Shown here one piece after another: positions 45,476 through 58,847 of a stretch of 64,000 nt of DNA; position 1 is the first letter of the stretch; each line of letters starts with the position of its first letter. This stretch comes from Sipunculus nudus (lineage: Eukaryota; Annelida; Sipuncula; Golfingiida; Sipunculidae). The translations under genes and the position numbers were made by a program. Below the pieces are notes generated by a model that worked only from the letters and a program-made list of their open reading frames with translations, was not told the origin of the DNA and made no database searches. The stretch spans positions 37,657,956-37,721,955 of the forward strand of contig CM049318.1 of NCBI GenBank assembly GCA_026874595.1, in the 5' to 3' direction.

Positions 45476-48400
45476 TAGGTTTAATAAGTTAATATATATA
45501 ATAAGTATAATAAGTAATATATATATAGTATAATAATATATAATAAGTTTGATAATTTATTCTTGGCATATCCTAGAATGTTGATAAAATAGTATAATTG
45601 CATTTTCCTTTATATAAATACATTGAATCAAGATAATAAAGACATTTTATCTTGATATTTTCTGTTATAATTTTGAATTGAAATGTGTTATAACATTTTC
45701 CCGTAAATAAACATTATATTATTATTTCTTAACATACTCTTCCAACAAAGTGACTGTTTATAAACCATAATTAAAAGTATAGAGAGATAGTGTATGGAAC
45801 CAAAAAAAAATAAAATTATACACATTATGACGTCACGTGTGACGTTAATCATTATCCAGGGCCCGTCTTCCAGTCTTATGTACTGTCAAGTTTTAGCGTG
45901 ACTCCGTTTCCATGTAGATGTGGTCCCATGCATTTGAATAGTGTATTTGGACTGGCTATAAATAAACACCTTTCAATAAGAGTGTCATCGATTTGTTTTG
46001 GTCATATCGATTTCCCAAACCGGGCATTTAAACTAATTGCGTCATTCGTATGACAAGAAATATTTAACTTTTGTAAAGTTTCAGCAGCTATTTAGTGTAC
46101 AATATATCAGGTAATCTTCCGGTCAAGTAAACGAACTCTCCTATCTCTTTGAAGCAGCTAATTATTCCCGATCTATTTCCGCCAGTCGGTCCTGCCTTCC
46201 GTCCGTCAACAATTCATATGCGACGCGATATCTTAAAAACTGTAACTCAAACTCCCTTCCAATTAAGGTAGCAGGTGTATCGTATTGGTCTCTTTACCTG
46301 ATTAGATTTTGGGTACAGCTAGATGATTTTTTTTGCGATTTTTTATTTCTTGAAATTAAACAATTCATACAAGATGTCCCAAAAAATACTTCTATCCTTT
46401 ATCAGATAACGAACCAGGTGTTCGTACGAGTCTCCTAATATGGGTAGGTTTAAAGGCATTCATGGCTTATTTCTTAATACGAAAACCCTGACATTATTTG
46501 GTACCTCCTAAAACTAACATAATTATACTTTGCGGTTGATTTGACTAAAGAATGCATGATTAACTAGCCACTGGCATCCACAAAGTAATCTTAAGAATGT
46601 TCCGGGACATCCATTCTTTTTTTTTTACTAAGTTCAATGAATTGGCATCTTTCAATGGTTAGGGGTATAATCCTAATCTCAATGACAAGCATTTATTTTT
46701 AGTAAGTAAAATTTACATGATCTCAAGGTGGTTGATAGCGTCATAGATAAGTTCCCCTTTGGAACTACCAGTGGACAGTCAATGTTTATTAGGGAATATA
46801 TATATTAGTAATATATAGTTTCTCTGGAATATTATCCTGTTGCTCGCTCAAGTAATTAAATAAAATACAAACGGATACATTCCCACGATGAAATGACACA
46901 TGGGCCTTGTTTCAAGGCTGGACAGGGGAACATGTCTACCCCACTTATTTAGGGGTTTGGAAAAACTAACTTTTGCCCCTTCACTTTTCATGGGTTGAAA
47001 CACAGGTTTTAAATTTCGAGATATTTCCGTCTGTCAGTTTATAAAGTTTCATCATATTTTAATAGGTAACCTTTCACTTATGTATCTAAGATCGAGGTAT
47101 CGCATGTATTGCATTGAATCGTCATTAATGTAAGTCGATATTTTTTAATGTTTAAATCAAATGTAATTTTTGAATCATTGAGAATTGTTGAGAAATGTGC
47201 AAAAATTATGTTCATATAACGAAAATATCTATTTCATAAATGGAGAGAGAGTGAAGACAGCTGTGATATTCTTGGACAGGAGATTATCCTGTTTGTCAAC
47301 CGGGAGTTGTCGTGAGATTGTTATCGAGTGTACATATTTTCGGGGAGTCGGGGAGAGGGAGCTCCTGTCGTACCTCCTTTGAATTGTTCCCTCGCGTTTC
47401 TTAGCAAACAAATTAAATGAAATTGTATTATCATTGTCCTACTGTCAGCTTGGACATTGTGTTTTATCATTTTCAATCGTACATTGGATAATATTGCGCC
47501 TCGCCGCACATGGAAAATAAAAATTTTCAAATGGATCTGGTGGTTAGGTGAATGACAGATAGTTAATAATTTCTTTGGCTCCATGTTTATGTTCAGACTA
47601 CGTCGTGGCACAGCAGGTGCAATGGTTATTCCCCCACACAGATACTGCCAGTGGATATAAAATAAGCTATGTAATATATTGTATGATTGTAGCCTAACTC
47701 GCTACATTGATTTTGTAATGTGGATATACAAGTCTTTCAGTTAAATGACGGGTGTAATCATATATCTCAGATATTTTCCCCGTTTTATTCCTTTTTGAAT
47801 TTTCTTATTCTTTACTCTGCTGTTGATGATCACAGATTGGTTATTTCTGGCCAAGAATATAAATATGACTGCATGCAATGATTTTGAGCTCTTATTAACA
47901 GATATAATAAAATTAAGCAGATGAACTTGTTTGTTTGACAAAAAAAAATGCTTACCAGAATTGTTCAGGGGTAACATGCAGTTACATTGATTTTCATCAT
48001 ACAAAAGACACGTGATTCGTCATTATCTTTGTTCAATTTAGTAATGATAAGATAAGTATAAATAAGAATAGGATAGACGTGTAAACAAGTCATTCAATGG
48101 TAATATTTGACGATATTTCAAATTAGACGTAAGGTGATTATTTTCAGTACAGAATGCTGATCAGGTATAACTTTAGTTCCTATCTTTTCACATTGTTTAA
48201 ATTATATTGGAAACTGATACATATATGCTTGGTGCTATATAATCGATATTTGATAATTCTAGTCGGGGTTGGCTGCTTGTCTCTGGAGTACCTTCGACTT
48301 CGGTGTGCGCCACTTAGGATCGTCTTGAGGGTCTCCTCCATCCAAATCTCTTATCCCAGAAGTCAATATTTCCAAGGACCGTATACAGCCCGTACCTACA

Positions 48401-49657
48401 GATTACAAAATAAACGGAGCTCGCAGCCAGATAAGGCAGTCCCAGGGAGGGGTCCAGAAGAGCACAGGGATGCCCTTGTCGTTCGTCCCCGCCGGTAACA
48501 CTCGTGATCATAGCCATATAAATAATCAATTAGACGCCTTGTGGGATGACACCATTGTTCTGCGGATACGAATTAAATAAGCCCCTATTGCGATTAACAA
48601 GACCCATTTCCGATTTAGGTAAGAAACGCAAACTTTATTGAAATAAGCAATCAATAATGCCACGCAGTGAGCGCCGCCTTCGGCATGATCGATTTTTAAC
48701 CAAACTAGGGACGCCAAACTAAAACTTGAGGCAAACAAGAGGTTTAAAAACACACGGAGTGAGAATTATTAAAACCCGCCTACTTGCACATTTATTCAGC
48801 TGCTACGTAAAAATTCTGAGCATGGGATTTGGGAATGTTAGCTGACAACGACGTCACCACTGTGAGCCCGAAAAAACAACCTCTGTTCATCAAATTTTTA
48901 TAACTCACAATACAGACTAATGCTTTCAAATGAATCTTTTATCAACCTCCCCTTTGTCCGAATCAAAATATGCACAGTGCCTATACAGGCATCTGGACTC
49001 GCGCGGTAAGGACGGTAGTCTTTATTTCTTCGCATCAAATTATTCTGGCAGGGTTAACATGATTAGGGATAAGGTACTGGTTGTTAATCTTAATTGAATG
49101 GAGGGATTCTTCAGTTACATGAAAATTCAATGATTTGTGCCGTGACGATTGTCTCCCATGCTCAATATGTCTGTCGTTACATTTGTTCTCATGACTTTAG
49201 TGAGGCCACCCGTTGGTTTTTACTGGGGTTAGGTCCCTTGTGGGGAGCTGAATATCATGGTGATTCTATAAAAGAACTAATAATACAAAAGCTTGACCAG
49301 GATTTTGGACAAACTGCGATCTTTGTGCTATTAAATTTTATAACAAAAACAATAAGAACAGCTGTTTTAAATATCAAATTTCATAAATGAGAAATTCATC
49401 GGGAAAAAAAGGATCTTGGTGTATAACTGATAATTTGGCGTTTAAATCTAAATCTTTCATTGTCGCCTATAAAAGACATTTTAACTTCCTCTGGCCTTAT
49501 TATAATTTTTTGCAAAATAACAGACAATGAAAATGAAATCCGACAAATAATGGCTTATTTGAATATCCAATGCCATTTTAAATTGGTTCTAAAAATTATA
49601 CTGGTTGAAATGTATTCTGCATGTTTCTTTTGTGATTAGCATAATTGATTAAAAACT

Positions 49658-49660
<3 letters not shown>
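45476..49660. other. No gene recognised
   Basis: TA-rich at 45,490-45,550. A short TCGGTCCTGCCTTCCGTCCG segment near 46,192 resembles the GGACGGACG tail of the Helitron-like repeat, inverted. Frames at 47,185-48,753 and 49,094-49,390 show no known domain. Confidence 0.35.

Positions 49661-49692
<32 letters not shown>
49661..49692. repeat. TA microsatellite
   Basis: About 30 bases of alternating AT. Confidence 0.95.
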
Positions 49693-49695
<3 letters not shown>

Positions 49696-52600
49696 AAATA
49701 TGTTATAGTATGTTTCATCCCCTCATGTCCACCTGTTTTTGCTATGAATACTTTCAATAGTTACATTTCAAGGGAAACAATTATAGTGTAGAGGAACAAA
49801 AGACCTAATTTTCAACAAGGTAAATAAATAGCTACATTACACCTTATTTAAGAATCAGAATTATTTGAAAATATGAGAAATCAGTCTACATTTTACAACA
49901 TATCAGACTCACTTATGACGCTCAAGGTCATTGGTCACATGCAAACACAGCCTCAATTGACAGCTGCTGATTGGATGATGTCATGTAAACACTCTACGAA
50001 ATATAACCAGCCAAAACAAGATGGCTACTCAGGCAGGGACACATCATATCGGCCAGATCATTGTGAAAGACTAAAAAAGTTGTAAAACATAAACTTTGGA
50101 TATATTGTAAAATTCTTAAATACAATATTAGGTTGTCACTTCAATATGTAGTTTTCTAGCAAAAAAATGAAAAATATAAACTTTTAAGGTGGATAGCATA
50201 TGATGAAACAGACCATGGAACCCTCATATATACCCCCGCCAACGTTCCTCATCACTAGATCATGCACCATGTAGAAGCATTGTGTGTCACAGTTCACAAT
50301 TCGATAGTCACAGTGGTCACTGTGAGTCCTTCTCTCGGTTGGGATAAAAAAATGCCCAATCTCGCTATGGTACAACATCCTCCAAACAAAAACATATCAT
50401 GGTGTTAACTTTCAAAATATAACATGGACTGTTTCATGGGTATTGCCCAAACATTTCATGAAAATCCTTTAATAACTGTTTGATTTTTTGTGAAAGTTCC
50501 TAACAGACAAACCAGCCAACCGAGTTAGAAAACAACAACCATTAAACCAACCAAGTAACAAACCAATCAAAACTAAATTATAACACCTCCTGGTGAAGGT
50601 ACTGAAATAACAATATTTCCGGAAAAAAAGTGTCACGAGTGAAAAACATTCTGTGGAAACCTGTATATGTGGTGATCTGCTTCTAACAGTAGGATACACT
50701 GCATTTATACATTGCAGTCATTCCAGATCTCCTTCGTTTTAACCGCTGCTTTGTATAACATAATTCTCCAAGTTTCACCACCAGGGCTGGCGCAAGTCAA
50801 AGAATTGTAACCAGACCAATGACAACGTGGTTCCCACTGCGCATCCAGCTCCAAGGTTTAACCCCGCGGCACCCCGTGATGAGTGTAATAAGAGAATAAA
50901 AACATATACAGTCATGCTGATGTCATGTCATGACCTCCTGCGTCAACATTGGAGCTTGCAATAAGAGAAAATATTGGCAGCGGGACACTACAAAAAGATG
51001 TCATTTATTTGTCAGATTTCTGTCTGATGTTGGAAGATGAAATAATATTCGCATCTCGGCAAGAAAGATCTATAGATTTATTCAAATGTTTTAATTTCAC
51101 GCTTCATGGCTTCTAGACGTTTCTTTGAATAGTAACGGGATTAGAGTGTTCTTTTCTTAACTATTCTTTCATCAGATCCAGTGTTTCCAGAATATTTAAT
51201 GGACCAACATCACGTCCTTGTCTGGCACTCGTGCTTGTTTATGTGGTAAGGGTCCTTGACATCGTTACCGCAGTGAACAATTCGATAGAAATAAATTGTA
51301 TAAGTAATTGCCTGGCGCAAGTTCTCTAGCAGTTTATATGACGTTGATTTGTTTATATGTACAATACAAGCTTTTTTGTTTAATGGATTACCTGTTCAGC
51401 AGATAAAAATCAATAGACTCGCACTGGTGGATCGGACTATAAATAGATGCAAGTAAATCAATTTGTCCGAATAGAGCCCATCAGGGTTTAGGATACAAAT
51501 TTGTTTGTTGAAGACAAACATTTTATTCAATTTACACAGCATTGAGCTGGTCAAGGACGTGTCGTGAAAAAGTTAATGTGTGCACAAAATCCATTCTGCT
51601 CTGTACTGTAATTTGGGCAATGGCCCAATATTACCATAAGCTTAGGCAAGACTTTCAAATTTTTTTCGGGGAGGGGGGGGGGCCGTGGTTTACGCGGAGG
51701 AACTGAGTGTAGGAAGATAAAAACAATAATCGCAACAACCGCAAAAGCCCCCCCCCCCCCCCCGGCAAATGAGCAATAATTGGGAATCGGCTACGACCGG
51801 AGTATACTACCTTCTGAATAAGGTCAGGTTCAAAAATAATAATCATGTGTGATTCTGTGACCTTAGACTAATAGTTTGCCGAACTTTCAGCTTTCGAAAC
51901 TCCGCCATAGTGAAAATTTAGTGCAAACAGGAAACGGCAGAAGGAAAAAACATAAAACTGAAATCGATGGTTTAGCACTCGGGGGAGGGGTTGGTTATTT
52001 TTGGACACAAAAATACCAAAACATGGATATAAAATGTGTCTTGAAGTACGGCTTGACTGCCTTGATTCTCCAAAACGCAGCGGTTACAACTGTATGAGCA
52101 ACAAACATATTGTTTCATGTCTGTAGTCTGGTACCCTGCTTATATTTGCTACTTTTCGGTAATTATATTGAGCTCTAATACAAGGTTTGATGAATGACCG
52201 CTTTTTTTTCAATACACGGTAAAGTTCTCAATACAAATAATTGTAATCAATACTGTGAAAAAAAATTTTGAAATTTTGAGATTATTTTCTTTTTTAAAAA
52301 AAGTGATATACGAAGATTTGAAAATCCAAAACTAATCTGGTTTGGCCTAACTCGCAAAAAAATTAAGGTATTGTGATATACGGCATAATGCAAGTTTGCT
52401 ATCACTCAATCTAACACGAATAACAGAGACAAGTTAGGCAAACATTGACATAGTATTAATGGGATGTAAATAACTGCCCTGTCGAGCGATGAACCCTGCA
52501 GTCCTGGAATCTAATCTAGTATTACACGGCGGAGAAAATTAGCGTATTAGATAAATATTAAACATTGCAAGAACTCGAGGTTTTTGTCACCATGATCACG

Positions 52601-53699
52601 CTCCCATTCCCGGACAGCGAGGTGTTTGCTCAGGACTTCTCAACTTCAATGAGCTTGTTACATGTGTAGATATTAAGTCAACGAAAGGGTAAGATAATTT
52701 GTTTAATCTCAGTTGGTGTGTTAAAACATGCAGCAAGCTCGCGGTCATCTAGATCTGTTCCCGAGGGTATCATGCCAAACGTGCAGAGGTGCCATCATGG
52801 CGACAACTCCATGCGAAAACGTAATCAAATCTTATCCCCGGGGAGCTAGGCGGACTTAAATCGATGTCAGCTGAGATCGGGAATAAATAAAGCTCTCTGA
52901 AATTAGAACAGTCTTTTCCGTTGTATCTAAGGTTGAGTTTTTATCTTCAGGCTTTGTACATATTTTGTTTCCAATTCAACCTTTAGGTTTTGCGGATTAG
53001 GTGGAATAAGGATTTACCACAATCGGGTTCGATGATTGGTGGGTTTCAATTCATGCAAATCCATATTTGACAGGATTTATTTTTTTTAATTTCCTGGGCG
53101 ATCAGATGGGATTTGAAACGTTATCTTTATTCATACAAGGTTATGGGAGGAAAATTTGTAACTTACACATCCTGACATTTTGAATTCTTGGATCTTCCTC
53201 TATAATGGCACCCTTTCACAAAAAGGAAAGCATTACTTACATGTAATGTCTTACTTCTAGAATATTTTGTCGGAACCTCGCGTGATAATTGATATATTGC
53301 GTGATTTCATCTGTCTTCCAAATCACCAAAGAGTATATATTGTGTATATTTTTAATTTAGTTTGCTATGTGTCAGCATTATATATGAATAGTACTTGACT
53401 TCACTGCGTGACTGGACAGTTCATAGAATCAATATGATAAAAAAGAGTTTTATGTTTTGTGAAAGCTTCGATGCCGCTTACGTGCACATGTCCTTTGCGC
53501 ATGCGCGGTTTGAATACGCACAAAATATGACGCGTGTGGAGTACCGTTCTTTACACACTGCACAGAATTGGACTCGTAACAGTACGACCCTGCTGGTTAG
53601 GGGTTGTAGGTTAGGAAATCGTTTCCCCACAATGCACCGGGGCTTTTCAATACACCAGCGGCGAGGGTATAAATGTAGTGAAAAGAATAATGAAGTCGG
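49693..53699. other. No gene recognised; G- and C-runs at 51.67 and 51.75 kb
   Basis: A G-run at about 51,673-51,682 and a C-run at about 51,749-51,764 lie 75 bp apart in mirror orientation. A frame at 53,395-53,703 (+) is unassigned. Confidence 0.35.
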
Positions 53700-53965
53700 T
53701 TAGTATATTTTGCATATTAAGAATTGTTTCAAGGCAAATAACAGGAATACGGGTGTTTTTGTGGCGAGAATTTTCCGGATTTAGTAACATTTAAAAAAAG
53801 GCGCATGTGTAATGTAAACAGAGTGTTTTTCCTAGAAATGAGACAAATTGTGATTTAAAAATTTGATATTTCAGACAAGTAGTCCAGGCCGTCCCTACAA
53901 TTCCAAACTGCAAGAGGCTCGTATGAGTAGAAACGACTTCTGGCGGAAGCGTGAGTTCTCTAAAG
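53700..53965 (-). repeat. Dispersed repeat family B
   Basis: TTTCAAGGCAAATAACAGGA, TGTAATGTAAACAGAGTGTT, TTCCTAGAAATGAGACAAAT, CAGACAAGTAGTCC, GAGTAGAAACGACTTCTGGC are the inverse of the family-B order and align with 58,295-58,500. Confidence 0.65.
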
Positions 53966-55198
53966 CATGCTGGGATATGTGACGCTTGCCTGATGAGGAT
54001 GAGATCACTCACACCAGCGCCAAACATTCCAACACAAAGTGTCGTGGGTACTGAACAAATTGGGTCTAATTTAATACATTTTCGAAAAAAAACATCCTTC
54101 ACAATAAAAATGTCCTTTTACATGGCAGGAAAACGGCTGTATTTTACCTTTCGAAATAACAACATATGTTATAAGGCTGGTTAAGCTCTTGAAATTATTT
54201 ACTCCACATAACGCCCGGCATTAATCTTATCAAAGAGATAACCACAGGAACCATCCAATAAGCACCGAGACTGTAGGGACATCTAACCAAATTTACCACG
54301 TTGGATACCTGTGTGTAACGATCCCTAGACATGAATAGCCCAGACGTAAAAGCCTCCTTTTGCAAGGGTAACTAAATTTTCATGTAAATATATGCAGGCT
54401 TGGCTGTCCCGGGGGTATAGTTTTAACCTGCGAAATTCCGTGTTCAATATTTGAAGAAGGTAATAGGACGTCACAGGGAGCCTCCCACACCCCTGGGACA
54501 TATCCCGGGGGCCAAACTAGTCTTCCAGAGGCTGCATTTTTAACCAGATGCCCAGTAAAGGGCGGCTGAATTCTTCATGGAAAGCCAATTTGGAAACGTA
54601 AGCGGTTTTAAATTGCGGGCTAAAGGAGCTTTATTCTTTTACCATCAGACCCAGCACGCGCTCCGGAAGTATAAGCCAGTTGATTCCGAGACTGTAATTT
54701 GATAAACAGCTTCGTCCAGATGAAGCTAACATCTTTTACCAGGTTATTTACGAGGATAAGTTGCATTTTCTTCTTTGTCGTTTATAATACATGCACATTT
54801 TCTTCATTTTAGCGGAAAAGAAAACATCCGAATGTGTACATTGCACAGCATGCGGTCTTTAACAAATATCACATTATATTTCCTGCAGGAAATACCACAG
54901 TAAAGCTAAGGAAATGATAACGTTACACGCTGTTTCTACAATGTGGTATATAATATGGAAGAGATAAAAACATTGACGGACCAAAGAATTTGATGCCAGT
55001 TTATAACATATCTCGTTCCGATAACGGATGGTCTAGTACGGCCTTATTCAAGTCCCACAGCATATGTTCGATCACTTTAAGACGTGTTCTTTTTTTCACT
55101 GACAAATAATATCATTGGGCAAGTAGACCATGGAAAATGACGCTTAGCTGAATCTGAAATACTTTTGGCCAAAGCACACACCCGTACACACACATACA
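53966..55198. other. No gene recognised
   Basis: Unique sequence with no supportable feature. Confidence 0.4.
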
Positions 55199-55248
55199 GA
55201 TATATATATATATATACATATAGATATATATACATACAGATATATATA

Positions 55249-55293
<45 letters not shown>
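55199..55293. repeat. Interrupted TA microsatellite
   Basis: ATATATAT tracts with ACATACAGATATA interruptions. Frames across it encode only Tyr-Ile repeats. Confidence 0.95.
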
Positions 55294-55296
<3 letters not shown>

Positions 55297-55899
55297 CAAC
55301 CGCATAGTAACATCTAATCGGGCTCTCTTTTTCTGGAAATTTTCTTATATTCCCTGTAATTTACAGATGCCATGTTTATGTGTCAATGTCTTAATCCTCA
55401 ACGCTCCAATGGCTTCCGCTTCCTAGCACAGTCCGCACGCAAGGAGGAAAAAATCTTTAACTTAAGCTCATCTGTGTGAGACCAGCTCATGAAAAAATGA
55501 CACGTCCTCAGCTCTAGTATACCTATTTTTAGCCTACTGTCTTATTTTAGTTGTGCAGGCAATGTTCCAACGCTGGTTCTTGGTAAAATTAGCCCGAAGG
55601 CTTGGTTTACCTTATGTGGGTGGGTTGAGGGGCACACACGGTTAAGTACGCGCGGTTTGATTCGATTCCCAGTTGACTGTCTAAAGATGCAGCCCGGGAT
55701 CAATTCTTCTAAGGGTATTGTCGTGTTCCTGAAATCCGTGTTTAGACTATATGAGGAACATGTGATGAAAACCAAACACTTTCACCTTCTTAGGTTTGTT
55801 AGTTCAATCAGTCCACATTACACCGTCGCCTATAATATGAAAGATCTGATATCATTTCTAATGTCAATTTTTTTTATTTACAGGTAAACAAAGATAAGG
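55294..55899. other. No gene recognised
   Basis: Unique sequence; overlapping short frames on both strands near 55,542-55,887 without known similarity. Confidence 0.35.
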
Positions 55900-56201
55900 T
55901 TAGGCAAAAAAAACTTATGGTTCTCAGGCAATTTTTTTCAGAAATCAGTGCGGGCGGGCGATATTTTATATTTTACCTTCTTTCGTGTGTTTAAAAAAAA
56001 ATGTCATATGGGGGGAAAATGAAAATAACATAATTTTTGCTAACAGGTTAAAGCACTACATAACAAAGGAAATCTTTTCAAAATTGTATTATTTTATCTT
56101 CTTTTAAGATGAAAATCAAAATAAAAATTTTTGATGCGAGAGATTTAAATTGACGCGGGCGGTGTCTGAGAACCATACCTTTTATTTTTTTTTTGGCCTT
56201 A
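55900..56201. mobile_element. MITE family C, copy 2
   Basis: Left end GTTAGGCAAAAAAAACTTATGG (first bases) with GGTTCTCAGGCA; right end CGGTGTCTGAGAACCATACC and TTTTGGCCTTATTA. The interior (GTCATATGG, AAAGCACTACATAACAAAGG, GATGAAAATCAAAATAAAAA) matches copy 1 at 12,207. Confidence 0.8.
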
Positions 56202-56934
56202 TTATTTATAATATCAATATTTCGACTTTCAAACCTACAGGTGTGGTCATGTGGATAACATAAAGATATTTTTTTTAATAAAATAAAATTGAAAAGCAGA
56301 ACATTCAAAGTTCAACCAGCATTCTGACCACGGTATCGTAAATTCATGACAACCTCAAAGTCTTTTTTTATTCATCACCCACTCTAATACATGGAGCGTG
56401 CGCAGTGTGTATTTAATTAACCAGAGCAATTAATCAAACCCGGGCTGTATTTCACGACATTTCTCTCTGGCCACGACGATCCTTGCTTTGAAAGTTTGCA
56501 TAATGCCAGGTATCAGGCCAAGGCTCAATTCAAATATTTCCATTCTAATTCATTTTGAGGAAACTTCAGTTTCAGTTCAATTAAATGGGTTGATTACAAA
56601 AATATATTCGAACTCAAACCAGGCATTTATATTCAGTTCAAATTCAGTCAGCATTTTAAAATTGATTACAATTGGCGGATCCAGAGAAAAGCCCGCGCAG
56701 CTCCCCACTTCCCCCCATTGAGCTTTAAAATCTCTCTTTTAATCTAATTCCTTAACAGTTATAAATTTTAAGATTTTTTTATTTCCTAAGAATTGGAGTT
56801 AACCAGAATTTATTGCTTTCTTATTCTTAAATTGAGGATATAAATGATCAGTTCCTGATTAAAACAGCATCCAAATGTTTCTTTACTGAGGGAGGGAGTC
56901 TTTCCATTATTACCCTCTGCTTGGTCATAACTTC
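56202..56934. other. No gene recognised
   Basis: AT-rich. GGCGGATCCAGAGAAAAGCC near 56,674 resembles a fragment of the GGCGGATCC-type ends seen at 58,651. Confidence 0.35.
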
Positions 56935-56939
56935 AAGGA

Positions 56940-56993
56940 CCCCCCCCCCCCCCCCACACACACACACACACAAAATAAAAAAAAAAAAAAACG
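56940..56993. repeat. C-run, CA repeat and A-run
   Basis: About 15 C, then CACACA, then AAAATAAAAAAAAAAAA. It lies next to the tRNA-SINE-like sequence on its right. Confidence 0.9.
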
Positions 56994-57157
56994 CTTTCGC
57001 CTGTGAGTGAGGCACGGTCTTTCGGTGTGCCTGCAGGGCCAGCTTAGGTTTTGACCCTGACAAATTTTACGGCTCCCAGGTTTATACTCGAACTCGTGCC
57101 ATCGTCTGTCCTCGTGTTGAGTCCGGTGCGCTGCCTTGACCACAGAAGCCGGTAAAG
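56994..57157 (-). mobile_element. tRNA-SINE-like head
   Basis: The reverse complement starts near GGCTTCTGTGGTCAAGGCAG, with an A-box-like TGGTCAAGGCAGCG. About 45 bases later comes GAGTTCGAGTATAAACC, a near-match to the B box GGTTCGANNCC. The spacing fits a tRNA-derived promoter. It differs from the SINE at 38,656. Whole cloverleaf pairing is not convincing, so it is not a tRNA gene. Confidence 0.55.
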
Positions 57158-58279
57158 TTAAACATGCGACGTTAACATATCAATTATTTTACCACGAGGA
57201 TTACATTAAAAGATGATATGTTGCAAGTTGTAAACGTAGATGCGCATTTTCACAATACAGATGTCAGCAATACTTTCCAGTTAATATCAACATTTTTGAA
57301 GAAATATACATTTGATAGCCGACCACACGTGAACACCTACCTCCTAAACTGATCACGTTATGCAAAGACATTTAAGAGAATGGTAGTACAGAAAATCCCC
57401 ATATATTTTAATAAAAGGCGCCTAAAATGTCCTCTTTACGTTGCATATTTAAAAAGATACCCCTATATTATACCCTCCTCCGTGTACTTGTAATTAAAAA
57501 GAAAAAACACGGCCCTAGATTTTATTCATATAGGTGAAATAAAACAATATTTATATTTAAGTTATATATTATAATAAATTTATTATATATATTAATTTAT
57601 TTATATTATAATAAAATATTATATAAATTTATATTATATAATATTATATATTTAGTAATTTATTCATATTATAATAAAATATTATATAAATTTATATTTA
57701 AGGGACATCATATCTACCTGCCCTAATTGTATGAAGGTTTTAAACTGGCTGAATAACGCGTGGTTTAAAATGCCTGTTTTGTCCTACACGGCTTGTTGTT
57801 GTTTTTCCATGTCCATACTAATCCAGTTTGAAAAGGACGAAATAGCCGTTAAAAATGGCACAGTTTATGGTAAATGCTGATAATCCTGTCTTACACTTGG
57901 TTCTGTTTTAGCTTACAAGTTGCAAAGTCACGACAAATGTAAGATACATGGTTTTCTTGGGGAGATAATAATAAAAATAAAATGAGACACCTTTGAATGT
58001 TTGTTTACTCCTCACTACAAGTCGAGAATGCTCTTTTAACTAGGATCGTGGGATATTTATATGAAATAAAGTTACTTATTGATGCAGTTATTACAGAACC
58101 GAAATATCTCTAAGGAAATAAGAACGACCATATAAACGTGACCCGCAACGAGAGAGGGTCACTTTAATCAGCTGCCGACATTATTCCAGGCACACTGGGC
58201 AGAAACAGGCTCCGAGGACAACGACTCTGCTGGTTTTTGGCTTATGGGCTTCAAAATCTGTGGTCCGTTCAAATACGTT
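57158..58279. other. No gene recognised; AT-rich 63-bp partial tandem at 57.6 kb
   Basis: ATTATAATAAAATATTATAT, AAATTTATAT occurs at 57,605 and again 63 bp later at 57,668, inside an almost pure AT stretch (57,545-57,700). Confidence 0.5.
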
Positions 58280-58500
58280 GGATAAGATATAAGACTTGTT
58301 TCAAGGCAAATTACATACACATGGGTGTTTTTATGGTAAGGACTTCTTGGAATCAGTAATATGAAATGTAAACAGAAGGTGTTTCCTTGAAATGAAACAA
58401 TTTTTCACTTTCAGTTTGACAGTTGAGACAAGAAGTCCCAAGTAGTCAACAGGAAGAGCTTCGTTCTGAGTAGAAAAGACCTCTGTCCAAAGGGTGTCCA
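58280..58500 (-). repeat. Dispersed repeat family B
   Basis: TTTCAAGGCAAATTACATAC, AACAGAAGGTGTTTCCTTGA, AGTTTGACAGTTGAGACAAG, TGAGTAGAAAAGACCTCTGT are the inverse of the family-B order. Confidence 0.65.
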
Positions 58501-58650
58501 AATAAAATCTGGAAAATAGAATGATCCCGGAAATTTGCACCTGATTTTGCGTTAGGCACTATTTTTCCCCTTTTTTTTGCATGCGAGATGTTTGTGTACA
58601 GTATACTAGCACTTCCGGTACACGTTTTCCTTTGTCAGAATATTGATTCA

Positions 58651-58847
58651 CCAGGGGCGGATCCAGGATTTAGGAAAAGGAGTGGTCAAACCCACGAGGA
58701 TATGACAAAACCTAAAGAAAAGGGCCCAAGGTTCAGAAAAGGGGGAGTCCAGGTCCCAAAAATCGGTCTGAAAACCTTTATAAAAAGGTTGCGGCGGCTT
58801 CTGCCCCCCCCCCCCCCCAGTTTTCTTAGATCCTGTTTCCGCCCCTG
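58651..58847. mobile_element. 196-bp MITE with GGGGCGGATCC-type ends
   Basis: Left end CCAGGGGCGGATCCAGGATT; right end, reverse-complemented, CAGGGGCGGAAACAGGATCT. The flanks TTGATTCA (58,643-58,650) and TTTAGTCA (58,848-58,855) agree at 6 of 8, consistent with an 8-bp target duplication and so a hAT-like origin (inference). A C-run lies inside the right part. The frame 58,588-58,896 across it is spurious. Confidence 0.65.

Noticed and set aside
46440-46500. A possible FKG-like continuation of a Reeler domain
   Set aside because: The FKGI frame has no acceptor in the right phase and does not continue the domain pattern.
48314-48529. Moderately GC-rich minus frame with a hydrophobic segment
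   Set aside because: Frames are open on both strands over the same stretch and no splice sites fit.
49094-49390. 98-residue frame that briefly resembled a retroelement-encoded segment
   Set aside because: No conserved motif could be lined up; the start is not an ATG-supported exon and no repeat copy was found in the window.
53395-53703. 102-residue frame in a slightly GC-richer stretch
   Set aside because: No similarity recognised and no ATG or splice evidence.
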